Assembly (NCBI GenBank): GCA_014529385.2
Contig: CM043942.1
Location: 59,021,684-59,085,683, forward strand
Reading direction: 5' to 3'
DNA length: 64,000 nt
From: Adiantum capillus-veneris
Lineage: Eukaryota; Streptophyta; Polypodiopsida; Polypodiales; Pteridaceae
Part shown: one piece after another, positions 33,206 through 43,554 of the stretch
How positions within the stretch are numbered: the stretch's first letter is position 1
How the letters are laid out: the number at the start of each line of letters is the position of its first letter
Made by a program: the position numbers and the translations under genes
Notes under the pieces: generated by a model
Database searches by the model: none
The model's input: the letters and a program-made list of their open reading frames with translations, nothing else
What the model was told of the DNA's origin: nothing

Positions 33206-33224
33206 TGGTGTCATTGCTAGGAAA
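33206..33224 (+). promoter_or_regulatory. Primer-binding site of element B, decayed tRNA-Asp type
   Basis: TGGTGTCATTGCTAGGAAA. It equals the element A site except for G-to-A and C-to-T changes, plus a one-base extension, consistent with ageing of a methylated copy. Confidence 0.7.
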
Positions 33225-33467
33225 CGAAGCAATCTAAACTAGTGATAACCCCAAAGAGACAATATAAAATCCATTACTTCCTCTAGATTCTATGTAGAAT
33301 AACACACCTTTTAACTTAAACACCGTTGAAAGGTACTTGAGAGTAGGGATACTCGGTAGGGACCTTGGAAGCATTGGAGTAGTTGGACGGGTTTTGGAAA
33401 GAATCCTTGAGACTAGAAAGTAATTAGTAAGGATACCACCAAGTTAAACTAGAGATTACGGTTTTAA

Positions 33468-33518
<51 letters not shown>
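33468..33518 (+). repeat. 51-bp poly-G tract
   Basis: An uninterrupted run of 51 G residues in the element B leader. Assembled length could be unreliable. The proline-rich frame on the other strand is an artefact of it. Confidence 0.95.
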
Positions 33519-33519
<1 letters not shown>

Positions 33520-33629
33520 GGAATACAATCTTTCAGTTTATGTATCTTGTCATGATCATTGTAGGAGTAGATTAAGTAAATACTGTCAGGATAGCTTCTA
33601 ATGAAAAAATAGTCTAGAAAAGCACAAAA

Positions 33630-34349
33630 ATCTTTGGCGCACCAAAGAAGTTTAGATAGGTAAAATTTTGACATAAAGTGGTGATGCAGTAGCCTGTGAA
33701 ACAAGTACAATCCATGTACATGAAATATTTGACCATAAAGGGGAGAAATACACCTGACACTTGACCGTTAATCTAGTGAGGATTGGGAAAAAGGAGACTC
33801 AAATAGATCAAGACATCAAACCATAAGTTGAAAACTTGTAAAATTAGCTGGGAGCCCCATTGAAAGTGGCAAACTGGGTAGCAAAATCAAATTTGGAACA
33901 TTTTATCTTAGGCGTGCCAAAGACACACAGGTCTCTAGAAAGGTAATTTGGGCCAAAACCACTTAGGGAAAGATATAGGGGACCACTTAAAGACCACTGA
34001 ACAAAATTGGGCAAGAGGTAAGAAAGGCAAAGCACCCAAAACCTGGTAGATAGGCTACAAGTGGGCAAAATTTTTGACAAAGGTCTTAATATTATTACAA
34101 ATTGAGTAAAATCCATAGGAAAGGCCTGTGATCACTAGTAGAAACCTTGGAAAGACTCCATAGTCCAAAATCAACCACATGAAAGAAATTTTATCTTTGG
34201 CACGCCAAAGATAAATATCCTCTGAGATAATACATTTTTGAGTTTTTTCATTTGGGATATCATTTGTCAGAGGGTGTAACCTAAACCAAGGGTTGAGATT
34301 GTGATTTGAGTTTGGAATATAACAAATTCATCTTTGGTGCGCCAAAGAT
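33630..34349. repeat. Palindrome block of element B
   Basis: Four palindromes with consensus ATCTTTGGCGCGCCAAAGAT at 33630-33649, 33905-33924, 34193-34212 and 34330-34349. Steps are 275, 288 and 137 bp. The last two copies are perfect or nearly so. The copies differ mostly at the central CG-rich bases. The layout resembles that of element A, but the palindrome sequence is unrelated. Confidence 0.9.
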
Positions 34350-34569
34350 AAACAATTTCCAAAAAGTGAAAATTTTCTTTGAAATTGTGCTAGATGCAAA
34401 GACTGGGCTATTTAAAAGTATTACTAAGACAAGTGGGGACTACATACTGCATGAAGCTTTGTTGTACAGGTGATCAAAGTGGATTCAGAACTAGAGCGAC
34501 CAGAAATTTATCAATCAAGGAACTTTGTACCGGGTTTGAGAGTCTTTGTGAATTTAAGTTCAAAGCTCT

Positions 34570-36955
34570 ATGAACCTAAGATCTTATAGAGGGCTAGTAA
34601 GTATCAAAAATCTAGGAGATAGTGGGAGTAGGGCTTCAATTAAAGAGAGTGTAAACCAGGGGTATAGGGTTCCACGTATACTTGAGGAAGTACAAGACAC
34701 TTACTCTTATGCTAGCTCAAAAATGTCTTCACAAATATCATCGGAAATTGGGGATTTCATCTATTTAGATGCTGAAGACCGACCCTGTGTTAGGATTGAC
34801 GATCATGATATGGAATTTGAAGAAAAAGTTAGGACCAACCACCAAGGGAACTCTTACATGGATCCTAAGGGAACTATGTATGTCGTAATGGAAAACCAAG
34901 ACTTGGTGGATAGATGCAGAGATTTGATAGAAAATCCAAAATAAAATGAAGATGTTATGGAAGCATCACCTTCCATAGGACTAATGGACTACAAGCTAGT
35001 TAGCTTGGATATCATGAGGTGATTAAAGACTGATAATGATATCTTGGGAGTGTATTATTATGACAATGTGGAGTCTATAGATTTTGTATAGATAAAAGAT
35101 GTCAGACCCATAACCTTACAGGATAGCAAAATCATCTACATCTTTAGACAAGATGGTGGGACAATGCCTATGTTCAAGTTTTGAGACAAATACAATAATG
35201 GGTTTATATCCATGTCTCCCAAGGACATAGAGGCTACATTGTACCAAGGGTACTTAGTAAGACACTATATGTGAAAATGGGGTAGAGAAAAAGTCCCACA
35301 AACTTCCACAGATAGTATGCAAAATGCAAGGGGGTCAACAATCAACCAAACCCAATTCCAAGAGCTTGACGCCTTGATACGTAAATATTGGACCAGTGGA
35401 GACAATCGAACACATTCTAACCCAAACCAAATTGGTAACACGAGAACCAAAAGTGGGTTCAATGAGTCACATCAAGCAACAACCCTGTTTGATGATTTGG
35501 AGCCTATCGCACCTATGACTAGAAAAATAGGACACACATCTCATCAGCAAGTGAGACCAGTGGATTTTCCCAAATAGGTGAGGAGATATGACAAAAAGGG
35601 AGATCCACACAATCACTTGGCCACCCTTAGACAATTTCTCAGAGCTGAGAAAGTGTATGATTTCCATACCCAATACAAGGGATTTGGATTAACGTTGGAA
35701 GGGAAAGCTTTGACCTGGTTTCAAAATTTAAAAAAATGGCACCATTACTAACTTGACCACTTTAGCAAACATATTTGTTGGTACTTCTTCTAAAACCAGG
35801 TTCAAACACAATACTGTAGTCCAAATCTACAATTTCAAACAAAAAATAGGGTAAATTGTACGAGATTGTGCAAGTAGATTTGAGCAATATGTAGCCAGAT
35901 GCCCTTGAAAAGAACTTCTAGACCAAGAAAGATTAGTCTCTCTATTCTTGGAAGGGTTAACTAACAAAAATTTGGATGCAAGCCTATATAGCATGAAACA
36001 TAGCACTTTGGATGCTTGCATTGTTGACGCTATTGATTTGGGAGATAACTGTGAAATTTATTTTGAAAAAGAGGAGACATTTAACCCTAGAAGTGAGAGA
36101 AGTGTTGCTACTATACCCACCCAAGTAGGACCTATAGCTCCAACCCCCTGCTTTGGTAAGATTGAGTCTAGAGGAGATATTGAAATATGTTAACCAAATA
36201 GTAGTGCAGTTGCAAAGACAACTACCGCCTTGATTACAAAGGCAGGGCCCGCCAAATATACCAGCTATGGGACAGATAATACCTCTCAAGGTAAATAAAT
36301 GGTGTGGTACAAAGGGTAAATGGACTAATCATGATACAAATGAGTGTTATTACACACCAAAGTATGATGCGGATGTCCAATATATTCCGATGATAACTCC
36401 AAGTCAGCCGGTTTATTGGTATCCAACAAACATGGCCCATAATTTGAGACCCATGGGAGTAGAGAGACCTCAACTTATTTTGGGCCAGCAGCCACCATTA
36501 CCAGGCAGCAATGCCATACCTGTTAAAATCATGCAACCTGAGGAGCTAGGGTAAGAACATGCACTAGTGTAAGTAACTCCCTATGATGAGAAAAGGTCAT
36601 GAAGATTATTAAAATAAACTTGGTATCAGCCATAGCCAACACCCATTTTACAAACCGTTGTACTATGCTCAACCGAAAGTCCCTTCAATTTTTTTCATGG
36701 CTAATCCTGGAAATAGACCATCAATAGGAAGGGCACAACAACCACCACAGATAAATGGGGGATGTGAATGAGTGTGGTGCTTCATATCATTGGAAAAGTG
36801 AGTGTCTTGTTAAGAAAGAACAGCTTACACCACATCGAGTCTATTGTTCTAAATGTAGTAAGAAAGGAGGACACTTCTCAAAAGATTTCCCTAAAAATCC
36901 TAATAATCAAGGGAAAGTACCTATGAGCATGGTAGAAGTAATTATGTCCAACTAA
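34570..36955 (+). pseudogene. gag: Element B Gag remnant
   Basis: ATG at 34570 (MNLRSYRG). The frame continues with several stops to 35736 and contains the typical retrotransposon Gag segment RYDKKGDPHNHLATLRQFL and then GLTLEGKALTWFQNL (about 35581-35736). Frame changes follow. LFLEGLTNKNLDASLYSMKH (from 35939) is again Gag-like, and near 36840-36890 there is a degenerate zinc knuckle (YCSKCSKKGGHFSKDF, with an extra residue and the last Cys replaced by Phe). The copy is clearly dead. Confidence 0.82.
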
Positions 36956-37099
36956 TCCAAAAAAGAGACTGTAATTCAATTGCAGGTAGTTATCAGAGCT
37001 CAGGAAAAACTTAGAAAACCTGAAAAGGACAAGGATGAAAACGGGAGCTCAAAAACTTCAACCGAATCAAGGAAACCAATGCAAGAAGATTCAGATCTG

Positions 37100-38060
37100 G
37101 AGAAAAGAAATGAAAGATCAATGTTCAGATAAATGATAAGGCTAAACAATTGGCAGAAAAGATGTCCAAACCAAGGATAGAGCCAGTAGTTGAATCTTCT
37201 GAAAAATCAGGGGGATCAATACTAGTGGATATGTGGTATGAACTAGTACATGCTGCATAAGAAGCCTACCAAGTTGGACTACTAGCAGGACAAAACCTAG
37301 AAAACAAGTGGAAGCATTACCCACTCCCAAAAATGGAAATGGCTAAACTGGAAGATTTTGAGAAACTTGTAAAACTCACTCAAGAACTATTAGAGACTCA
37401 AAAGACTACAAAAGTCAAACATGGAAAGAACCAAAAATTAAGGTAGAAAAAGAACATATTCTAGAACAACCGCATGAAATGGAGTCCAAACCCATCATGA
37501 TAGTGCCACACTCAGAAGAAGATGTGGAAGAGATTCCATTGTTCCAGGAGAATTGGCCAGCACAATTGTGGGAGAAGGTTAGAAACGTCAATGGAATGAA
37601 ATTTAAATAGAAATCCACACCATTTGAGGAATTATGTTTGGATCCAACCCAGGTAGAGGAACAACAGTCCTCCTTGCACAGAGATAGGGGTTCTGAAATT
37701 TTAATAGATTCTAAGACAAAATCTCTTAGAACTTTTCCATCTTACCTAGGTGAATATGAGGCACAATCTATAATTTTCAAGACGACCAAGCTTTATAATC
37801 AAAGAAAGCCTATGGATGTAAACAACATCTCTTCTATTTTGTCAACCCCAATCAAATGTACAATAACTCTAGGAGAACTTTTTAGGGTCAAGCCGCATTT
37901 ATGGCCATAACTAAAAGGGAGTTTAGAAAAGATGGGTGTCGAGGGAATAACTGAGGATCAAATCCGAAACATCAAAAAGGAAAATCAAGGCAAAAATATG
38001 GTTTAAACCAATCCTTGTCAACAAGGTAGGTGATTACTGTGAGGGTGAGGAAGGAAACGT
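37100..38060 (+). pseudogene. Element B post-gag segment
   Basis: Charged, Lys/Glu-rich sequence with stops, then LRTFPSYLGEYEAQS and ILSTPIKCTITLGELFRVKP (37713-37900), matching element A at 11460-11640. It ends at a Gly-Asp-Tyr-Cys-Glu-Gly segment matching element A's GEYCEGEDGN, where the next LTR starts. Confidence 0.78.
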
Positions 38061-39317
38061 TGTTAGCGTGCAAACGACAAGGAAAACAAGTGCCTCTATA
38101 GCTCTTCACGAGTCAGACCGTTGGAAAGAAACTCTGTATGACGGTAGAAAATACCAAAGTCGAACACCTGTGAAGATGGGCGAGAAACAACTCTAACTCA
38201 AACCATGACTAAAATTTTAGAAAACGGAGACCATGAAGACGAAGCTTGTGTCATGAGGATCTCCGTAGAGCATCCATATGCTTGATTCTGATAACCATCG
38301 ACGAGAAAGTTACAAGCTTTTGAAGATGGAAGGTCTCTCAAAAGCTCCAAAAAACAAGTCTCTATAAGCCAAAAAGGATGTGTAGGAAAATACAGCTATT
38401 AAAGGGGGAGTTTTTTGGTTCTTATCCCAAGGGATTTTCTCTCTCTTCTTAGACGACTTCATTTCCCTCTTCAGGCACCTTTTTATTGGTCCATTTTTTG
38501 CCTTTTTTGGGTCAAAAATGAGCTGTCGGCCACTATTTGACCTAGGCAAGTGGGAAAAGGGGATGTCCGGTGCACCAAAAAAGTGGCCAAGCGCCTGGGC
38601 AGCTGGTGTGGACTGAAAATGGCACCCCCTCTCTCCCCCAAAGTCCACGAGCCCTCACAAGCAAGGCCGAGAAGCTCCATTAGCTCCTTTGATACACCAT
38701 TAGGGGTACCCACTACCCCCTTATACCCTCCAATTTCCACATGCTCCCCCCCATGTGGGGTTATTCCATTGCCACATGGCACCATCCTCCCATCTTCCCC
38801 AACTTCCCCATTGCCAAACCTGAAATTTCCGTTTTGCCCCCAACTTGAGCCATTTTCTCGGAGACGTAGCGGGTGACCCCGACCACTAAATGTAGCGTCG
38901 TAAAGCATGGCTTGGAGCTTATTACCCCGGTTAACTCCAGAAATTTCTAAACATACCATTGCTAAAACAAACCATCAAGTTGGCCCACTTGCCGTCTTCC
39001 CACGTGCATCCACCGCCACTTTTTAAGTGAAAAACCATCCACTTCGAGTGCGCGTAACTCATGATGTCGGAGTCCGATTTGCAAGCTATCAAGCACGGAT
39101 AGGAATTCTCATTAAAAAATATTTTTTGAAAGCTCGGCCAACCCAAAACTCAACCAACATCTTGACCAAAACCAAGCCTTTGTACAGTGTTTTTTACACG
39201 GGCACTTTCAAAGCTGGAAGCACTATGTACATATATACATGAGGGTGGTCAGCAAGTTTTTTTGGCATCATTTATGGATTTTGTACTCATCCAAAAAATG
39301 CGTGGCATAACTTGTCA
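38061..39317 (-). repeat. Probable element D 3' LTR
   Basis: The minus strand runs from TGACAAGTTATG, right after a G-rich tract, to GCTAACA at 38061, a length of 1,257 bp. The left end interrupts element B coding. A TATATA stretch lies near 39230. No second LTR was found, so the call rests on boundaries only. Confidence 0.55.
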
Positions 39318-39469
39318 ACCCCCGCTAGCCTGCTTGACCATTCATGACAAGTAGAGGTCCCCAGGGTGAACAATTGATGTAGCTATATCCCCAGAAACTT
39401 CATCCACCTTTTGTGGAGCATTCACACTCTTTGTTTCCATTGATAGCATCTCATCTGTCACAATAGTCA

Positions 39470-39781
39470 TCAATCATGATGAATACTTCTTAAGTCTATA
39501 ACCATTAAACCTCCGCAAGACCCTTCATGGTTTTCCTCTAAAATTTTGTAAATCTCCTCCTTCCAAGGCACATGACGCAACACCAAATCACTTCCTTTCA
39601 TGTAAAGCATATCACCAATCATTTTGTTCTTCCTTGCTCTTCTCATAAAAGCATACTTTTTAGATGAAGGAAAATCTTCAGGCAAGAGACCGGTCAATAA
39701 GAAATCCACCTCTTTTGACAACACCTCTCTTCCATGATACAAGGGGGCATCCGCTTTCAACACAAACACACAAGTAATCAT
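39470..39781 (-). pseudogene. int: Element D integrase N-terminal zinc-binding part
   Basis: Contains LTGLLPEDFPSSKKYAFMRR, MLYMKGSDLVLRHV and EENHEGSCGG, the usual start of a Tat-type integrase HHCC domain. It ends after the first His region. The CX2C pair and whole DDE core are absent, and ~150 bp further on comes the polypurine-like tract, so a deletion removed the core. Confidence 0.75.
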
Positions 39782-39829
39782 TGCTTGCGCGGCCTCATGC
39801 GCTTCTTCCTTTTGAGTCCTTTCGACATG

Positions 39830-40276
39830 CTACAAGCTCCATGCCTCAAACTTTTTAAGTAGCAATTTCAGTTTGAAGCATAGATTCTTCAGTCTAGGAT
39901 TCTTATTCTTCCATACTCCCAACACCTGCTTTACCACTAACAACGCATCACCTTTGATTTGCAAACGTTTAATTCCCAATTGTAGACAAATGTGTAACCC
40001 GCCTTCAAGAGCCATATACTCTGCTTCATTATTACTCTTTGCATTGAGTTTTAACCCTTGCTTCCTCACAAGATTTCCCTGTGCATCATAAATAACAACC
40101 CCACCAGAAGCAGCATCATGACTTCTTCGATAAGATCCATCAAAATGTAGCAGTGAAGCATTTGATATAGCAAGGGTTTCTACTTTTTTTCTTTGGACCA
40201 CCTCCTCTTTAACCAAAACAGGAGTCTCTTTATAAGTGAGTAAGTCTACCAAAGTAGCCCGAGTTCTCTCTTCCAC
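39830..40276 (-). pseudogene. Element D archaeal-type RNase H
   Basis: A second RNase H between gypsy RNase H and integrase. The conserved segments are LLHFDGSYRRSHDAASGGV (first Asp), KSNNEAEYMALEGGL (Glu) and LQIKGDALLVVKQVLG (second Asp). The catalytic acidic residues are therefore present. This domain is the hallmark of dual-RNase-H Tat elements. A TAG or TAA ends the stretch, but the frame continues into the integrase. Confidence 0.85.
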
Positions 40277-40288
40277 TAGAAAAGTGAA

Positions 40289-40552
40289 TTAAAAATCTTG
40301 CATCTCAATAACCCACTTCATCACTATCTTTAATATATTTGATTTATTGAACAATTGAGGAAGCAATGAAAAACTGGTGAGAAAGGTGAACGGTTTCTGC
40401 AACAAGTAATGTCTAAACCGTCTACACGCATAGACCATGCTAATCATCACCAATTCAACCTCTGAGTACTCTCTTTCATGAGGAGTTTTCACCCTGCTAG
40501 CATAATAAACAGGCTTCATATACTGAGACTCTTTCCCTCTTTGCAACAACAT
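40289..40552 (-). pseudogene. Element D gypsy-type RNase H, degenerate
   Basis: Has YYASRVKTPHEREYSEVELV and CRRFRHYLLQKPFTF. The usual TDH motif is replaced (FLTSFSLL), so a catalytic Asp is lost. In Tat elements the original RNase H is often degenerate when the second one is present. Confidence 0.82.
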
Positions 40553-40615
40553 AGCCCCAATAGCATCTTCTCCAACTGACGAGTTAACATAAAAATTCTT
40601 CTCCCAATCAGGGGC

Positions 40616-41434
40616 CTACATAACAGGTAAGGTGCTCAACACTTCTTTAACTTTGTCAAAAACATCCTCACAATCACGTGTCCACTCCAAAGGATCGTTT
40701 TTTACCACTTGCTGCAAAGGATACAACAGCTGTGATGCCAAAGGTATGAAACAAGACAAATATTTGAACTTCTGAATGAAAGTAGCCAATTGTCTTGTAT
40801 CCTTTGGGGATGACAGCAATAGCAAAGCTTCTACTTTCCCTGGATCTGCTTCAATTCCATTTTCAGAGATCATATGCCCAAGAAGCTTCACCCTTGGGTG
40901 TGCCAAATGACATTTTTTAGGGTTTAACTGACCCCCACATTCATCATACCTTGCAAAAGTCATCTCAAGCTTTTGAACATGCTCCTTGCGTGAGCTGTAC
41001 ACACAAAAATCATCTATGAACCCTTTCACAAACTTCCCAACGAATGGGGTAAGAACCCAATCTACCTTTCTCTCAAAATCCCCAAGCCCATTTGTCAACC
41101 CAAAGGGAAGGCAAAGAAAGTAAAAACAACCCCATGGAGTGATAAAGGTAGTCTTCATTTGATCTTCAGGAGCAAGGATAAGGTGAAAGTATCCTGAATA
41201 ACCATCACAGATGCTATACCTTTCAAAACCAGCCACTGTATCCAAGAGTTGATCAATGAAAGGCAACGGGTAAGGATCCTTTTTGGTCACTGCATTTAAC
41301 GGCTTATAATCAACACAAAATCTCCAACGTCCATCCTTCTTGGGAGTGACCACTACAGGGCTGACCCACTCAGCATTATCGATTGGACCTATATGCAAAT
41401 GCAATCCATATACTATCCTGTACCACATATCCAT
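40616..41434 (-). CDS. pol: Element D reverse transcriptase
   Basis: An unbroken 273-codon stretch: WVSPVVVTPKKDGRWRFCVD, YPLPFIDQLLD, ICDGYSGYFHL, FLCLPFGLTN and the catalytic FIDDFCVYSS (F-I-D-D in place of the more usual Y-x-D-D). LNPKKCHLAHPRVKLLGHMI follows. It closes with a stop before RNase H, which follows in the same frame. The N-terminal fingers look incomplete. Confidence 0.88.
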   Translation of the reverse strand: MDMWYRIVYGLHLHIGPIDNAEWVSPVVVTPKKDGRWRFCVDYKPLNAVTKKDPYPLPFIDQLLDTVAGFERYSICDGYSGYFHLILAPEDQMKTTFITPWGCFYFLCLPFGLTNGLGDFERKVDWVLTPFVGKFVKGFIDDFCVYSSRKEHVQKLEMTFARYDECGGQLNPKKCHLAHPRVKLLGHMISENGIEADPGKVEALLLLSSPKDTRQLATFIQKFKYLSCFIPLASQLLYPLQQVVKNDPLEWTRDCEDVFDKVKEVLSTLPVM

Positions 41435-42030
41435 ACATCCACCTTCTTCCCATAGTCATAAACGACATATGAGGTCTTTAGTGGGGCCAGTCCTGGGTTC
41501 GCTCCAGTACCTAATCCACCTTGCCAAGGTACCAAAGCTACCAAGGCAAGGCTTCAAGAAACCTCACTCAACCCTCACAAAGGCTGCAGTTTTCCAAAAT
41601 ACATTAACCGTATATCCATACATAGCCACAAAGTACTCAATCTGACAACATATCCGCCTCAATTTCTTCCCACAACCTTTCTTACATAGGCGGCTGTCCA
41701 TAACGGACCCACAACAACCAAACATAATCTTTGATAACACAATATCATAATGCAAAAGCACTATGTCGCTCTCCAAAACCTGTGTAAATGCTGAATTCTT
41801 CACCTCTGTAACCTGTAAATCTACTGCCGAACGCAAAACTGGAAATCTCCTATTTTGTTTTTGGAAAATCTGAGTATGCCAATGCTTCCAAAATGCCCAA
41901 AACATAAAGATAGACTCCTGGATCACTGTATTCCGAGTTCGGATGAGGGAGTTATCACCAAAAAATCTATCTTTTTCGTTGTTTTTCAGAGCTACGGAAA
42001 TCTGTGTATTGACTGTAGCTCCTTAAACTG
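41435..42030 (-). other. Sequence between element D RT and a neighbouring LTR
   Basis: A 120-codon minus-strand frame (41564-41926) has no recognisable motif. Gag and protease of element D are not here. It is probably the start of the internal region that belongs to the LTR at 42047-42280, joined to element D by deletion or insertion. Confidence 0.4.
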
Positions 42031-42043
42031 AACTCTGATACCA
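42031..42043 (-). promoter_or_regulatory. Primer-binding site, initiator tRNA-Met type
   Basis: The minus strand reads TGGTATCAGAGTT a few bases inside the LTR at 42047. It identifies a minus-strand LTR element distinct from elements A to C. Confidence 0.75.
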
Positions 42044-42046
42044 CTT

Positions 42047-42280
42047 TGTGGAGTGCGCAGGTGATGGAGAAGGTATTAAAGAAGACTACGTACACATGCC
42101 AACACACATTGAGACACACACACACACAATCGTTTCCCTGTAGCAGCATCCATTCAACGTGCTGCTCTCACTCTTCTTCTCTTTGAACTATTATCCAAAG
42201 TATATTTACAACATGGTATAGTCAGTGTCCGGCCGTCCATAGCATAACGGACATATTATTTAACATCATATTCTTTAACA
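42047..42280 (-). repeat. 5' LTR of a truncated element (element E)
   Basis: A 234-bp TG...CA segment (minus strand TGTTAAAGAATATG to CTCCACA) followed by the initiator-Met primer site. It interrupts a chromovirus LTR, whose sequence picks up at 42281. A CACACACA stretch lies near 42117. The partner LTR is not found. Confidence 0.7.
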
Positions 42281-42654
42281 AGGGTAGCCTTGGGACAAGT
42301 ATCCCCCTTTCCCCTTTGAGAGAGAAGACTTGATAAATGAAAAATCAATTAATTAAATCTCCTAGATTATCATTGGACCCCTTGGGTGGCCAACCAATAG
42401 GCTTCAGGCACACCATGAGGGCAACATGAGGAGAAACTTGACAAGCGTCTCTTTTGCTTTCTTTGTACCATGCATACATTGTGTGAGTGTGTGGGTGTTC
42501 TCTCTAATCCCCGTTCTTGTAGGGCTCTCCCCTTCCTTGTAGGGATTGAATCTTGACCTTTTGACACCTCAATCCCCTCATGCATAGGCCGAGTTCCCAC
42601 CACAAGCTTGGCCCTTAAGCACTTGAAGCCTGGGCTAGGTTCTCACCTCAAGTG

Positions 42655-42745
42655 AAACCCTAGCATCTCAAGCATGTCAAGCACCTCAAGCATCTCGATC
42701 ATCAAGCACATCAAGCATCTCAAGCACCTCAAGTACCTCAGTCAT
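42655..42745. repeat. Minisatellite of AGCACCTCA / AGCATCTCA units in chromovirus LTR
   Basis: Irregular 9-10 bp units repeat about eight times. The homologous region of element F1 (about 52078-52175) has a different number and order, so the array evolves by slippage. Confidence 0.85.
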
Positions 42746-43554
42746 CATGGATTACAAGCAGGCCTAGCACCTAGAGCTGGGTCGAGTTCCCGCCTCAAGC
42801 TCAGCCCTAGCTTACCTAAGGTCAAAGGACGTTTACAAACATTATTGGAGGTCTTCAACGAAGCCAACCCTAAGGTCTTATGCTCCATTTGTTAGCCTTT
42901 CTCTTTGATAGACCAACTCTCATTTGGACCCCTTTACCATTGGCCTCGTGTTGAGATAGATCTATAAGCACATGTCTATATCTTAACCTTTGTTCTTGTT
43001 TATTCTCCCACATTAAGTGATCAGTTTAATATGAGAAAATCATTTGGGTTGGTTAGATATTAGATATTAGATTTTATGACATTAGCTCTCTCTTGAAATC
43101 ATAGTCGTCCTCGACTATGAGCTAGAAGAGATAAAGCCTTAGTCATTAGTCAATTTTACTTAGCGGATAGAGGATCCCTTATTACCCTACGACATCTTTC
43201 CAAGATGGATGACTAATCCATTTGGTGCTAGGGAGACATAGCTGCCGCAAGCATGTCTTCTCTTTAATGCATTTAATTCTCCCATAGTAGAGTGACAAAT
43301 TCTACTTGGTGTTTGAGAGACGTCGTCATCACAAACATGATTCTAAGCATACATACTAGTTAAATTTGTGCACAATTAAAAAGAGGACTAGTCTTATAAG
43401 ACAAAAACTTGAGTCATTTAAAAGAAATTTGTACATTTGCTTACTCTAATATAGAATTGCAAGCATTGACAAGGTTCATACTATGCTTAAGCTGTATTCC
43501 TCGCATCCATCTAGCATCTTCAAAAGGATAATTTTTGAACTTAATAAGATACCG

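Larger units (their letters stand above)
32255..38060 (+). mobile_element. Element B: decayed Ty3/gypsy retrotransposon, 5' part
   Basis: Starts with TGTTAGCAGC inside the CACTA fragment. It has a ~948-bp 5' LTR, a mutated tRNA-Asp-type primer site, a leader with palindromes and poly-G, a decayed gag, and the same post-gag segment as element A (LRTFPSYLGEYEAQS). It is cut at 38060 by the LTR of element D before the protease active site. Primer type, LTR length, LTR start and shared protein segment all tie it to element A. Its many stops mark it as older. Confidence 0.82.
38061..41434 (-). mobile_element. Element D: Tat-like Ty3/gypsy remnant with two RNase H domains
   Basis: On the minus strand: RT (41434-40616), gypsy RNase H, an archaeal-type RNase H, the start of integrase (to 39470), a polypurine-like tract (about 39318-39331) and a 3' LTR (38061-39317). 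All coding is in one frame with a few stops. Dual RNase H of this kind is known from the plant Tat lineage. The integrase core, gag, protease and 5' LTR are missing. Confidence 0.82.

Noticed and set aside
33456-33710. Proline-rich protein on the minus strand
   Set aside because: Caused by the 51-bp poly-G run; the rest of the frame has no motif.
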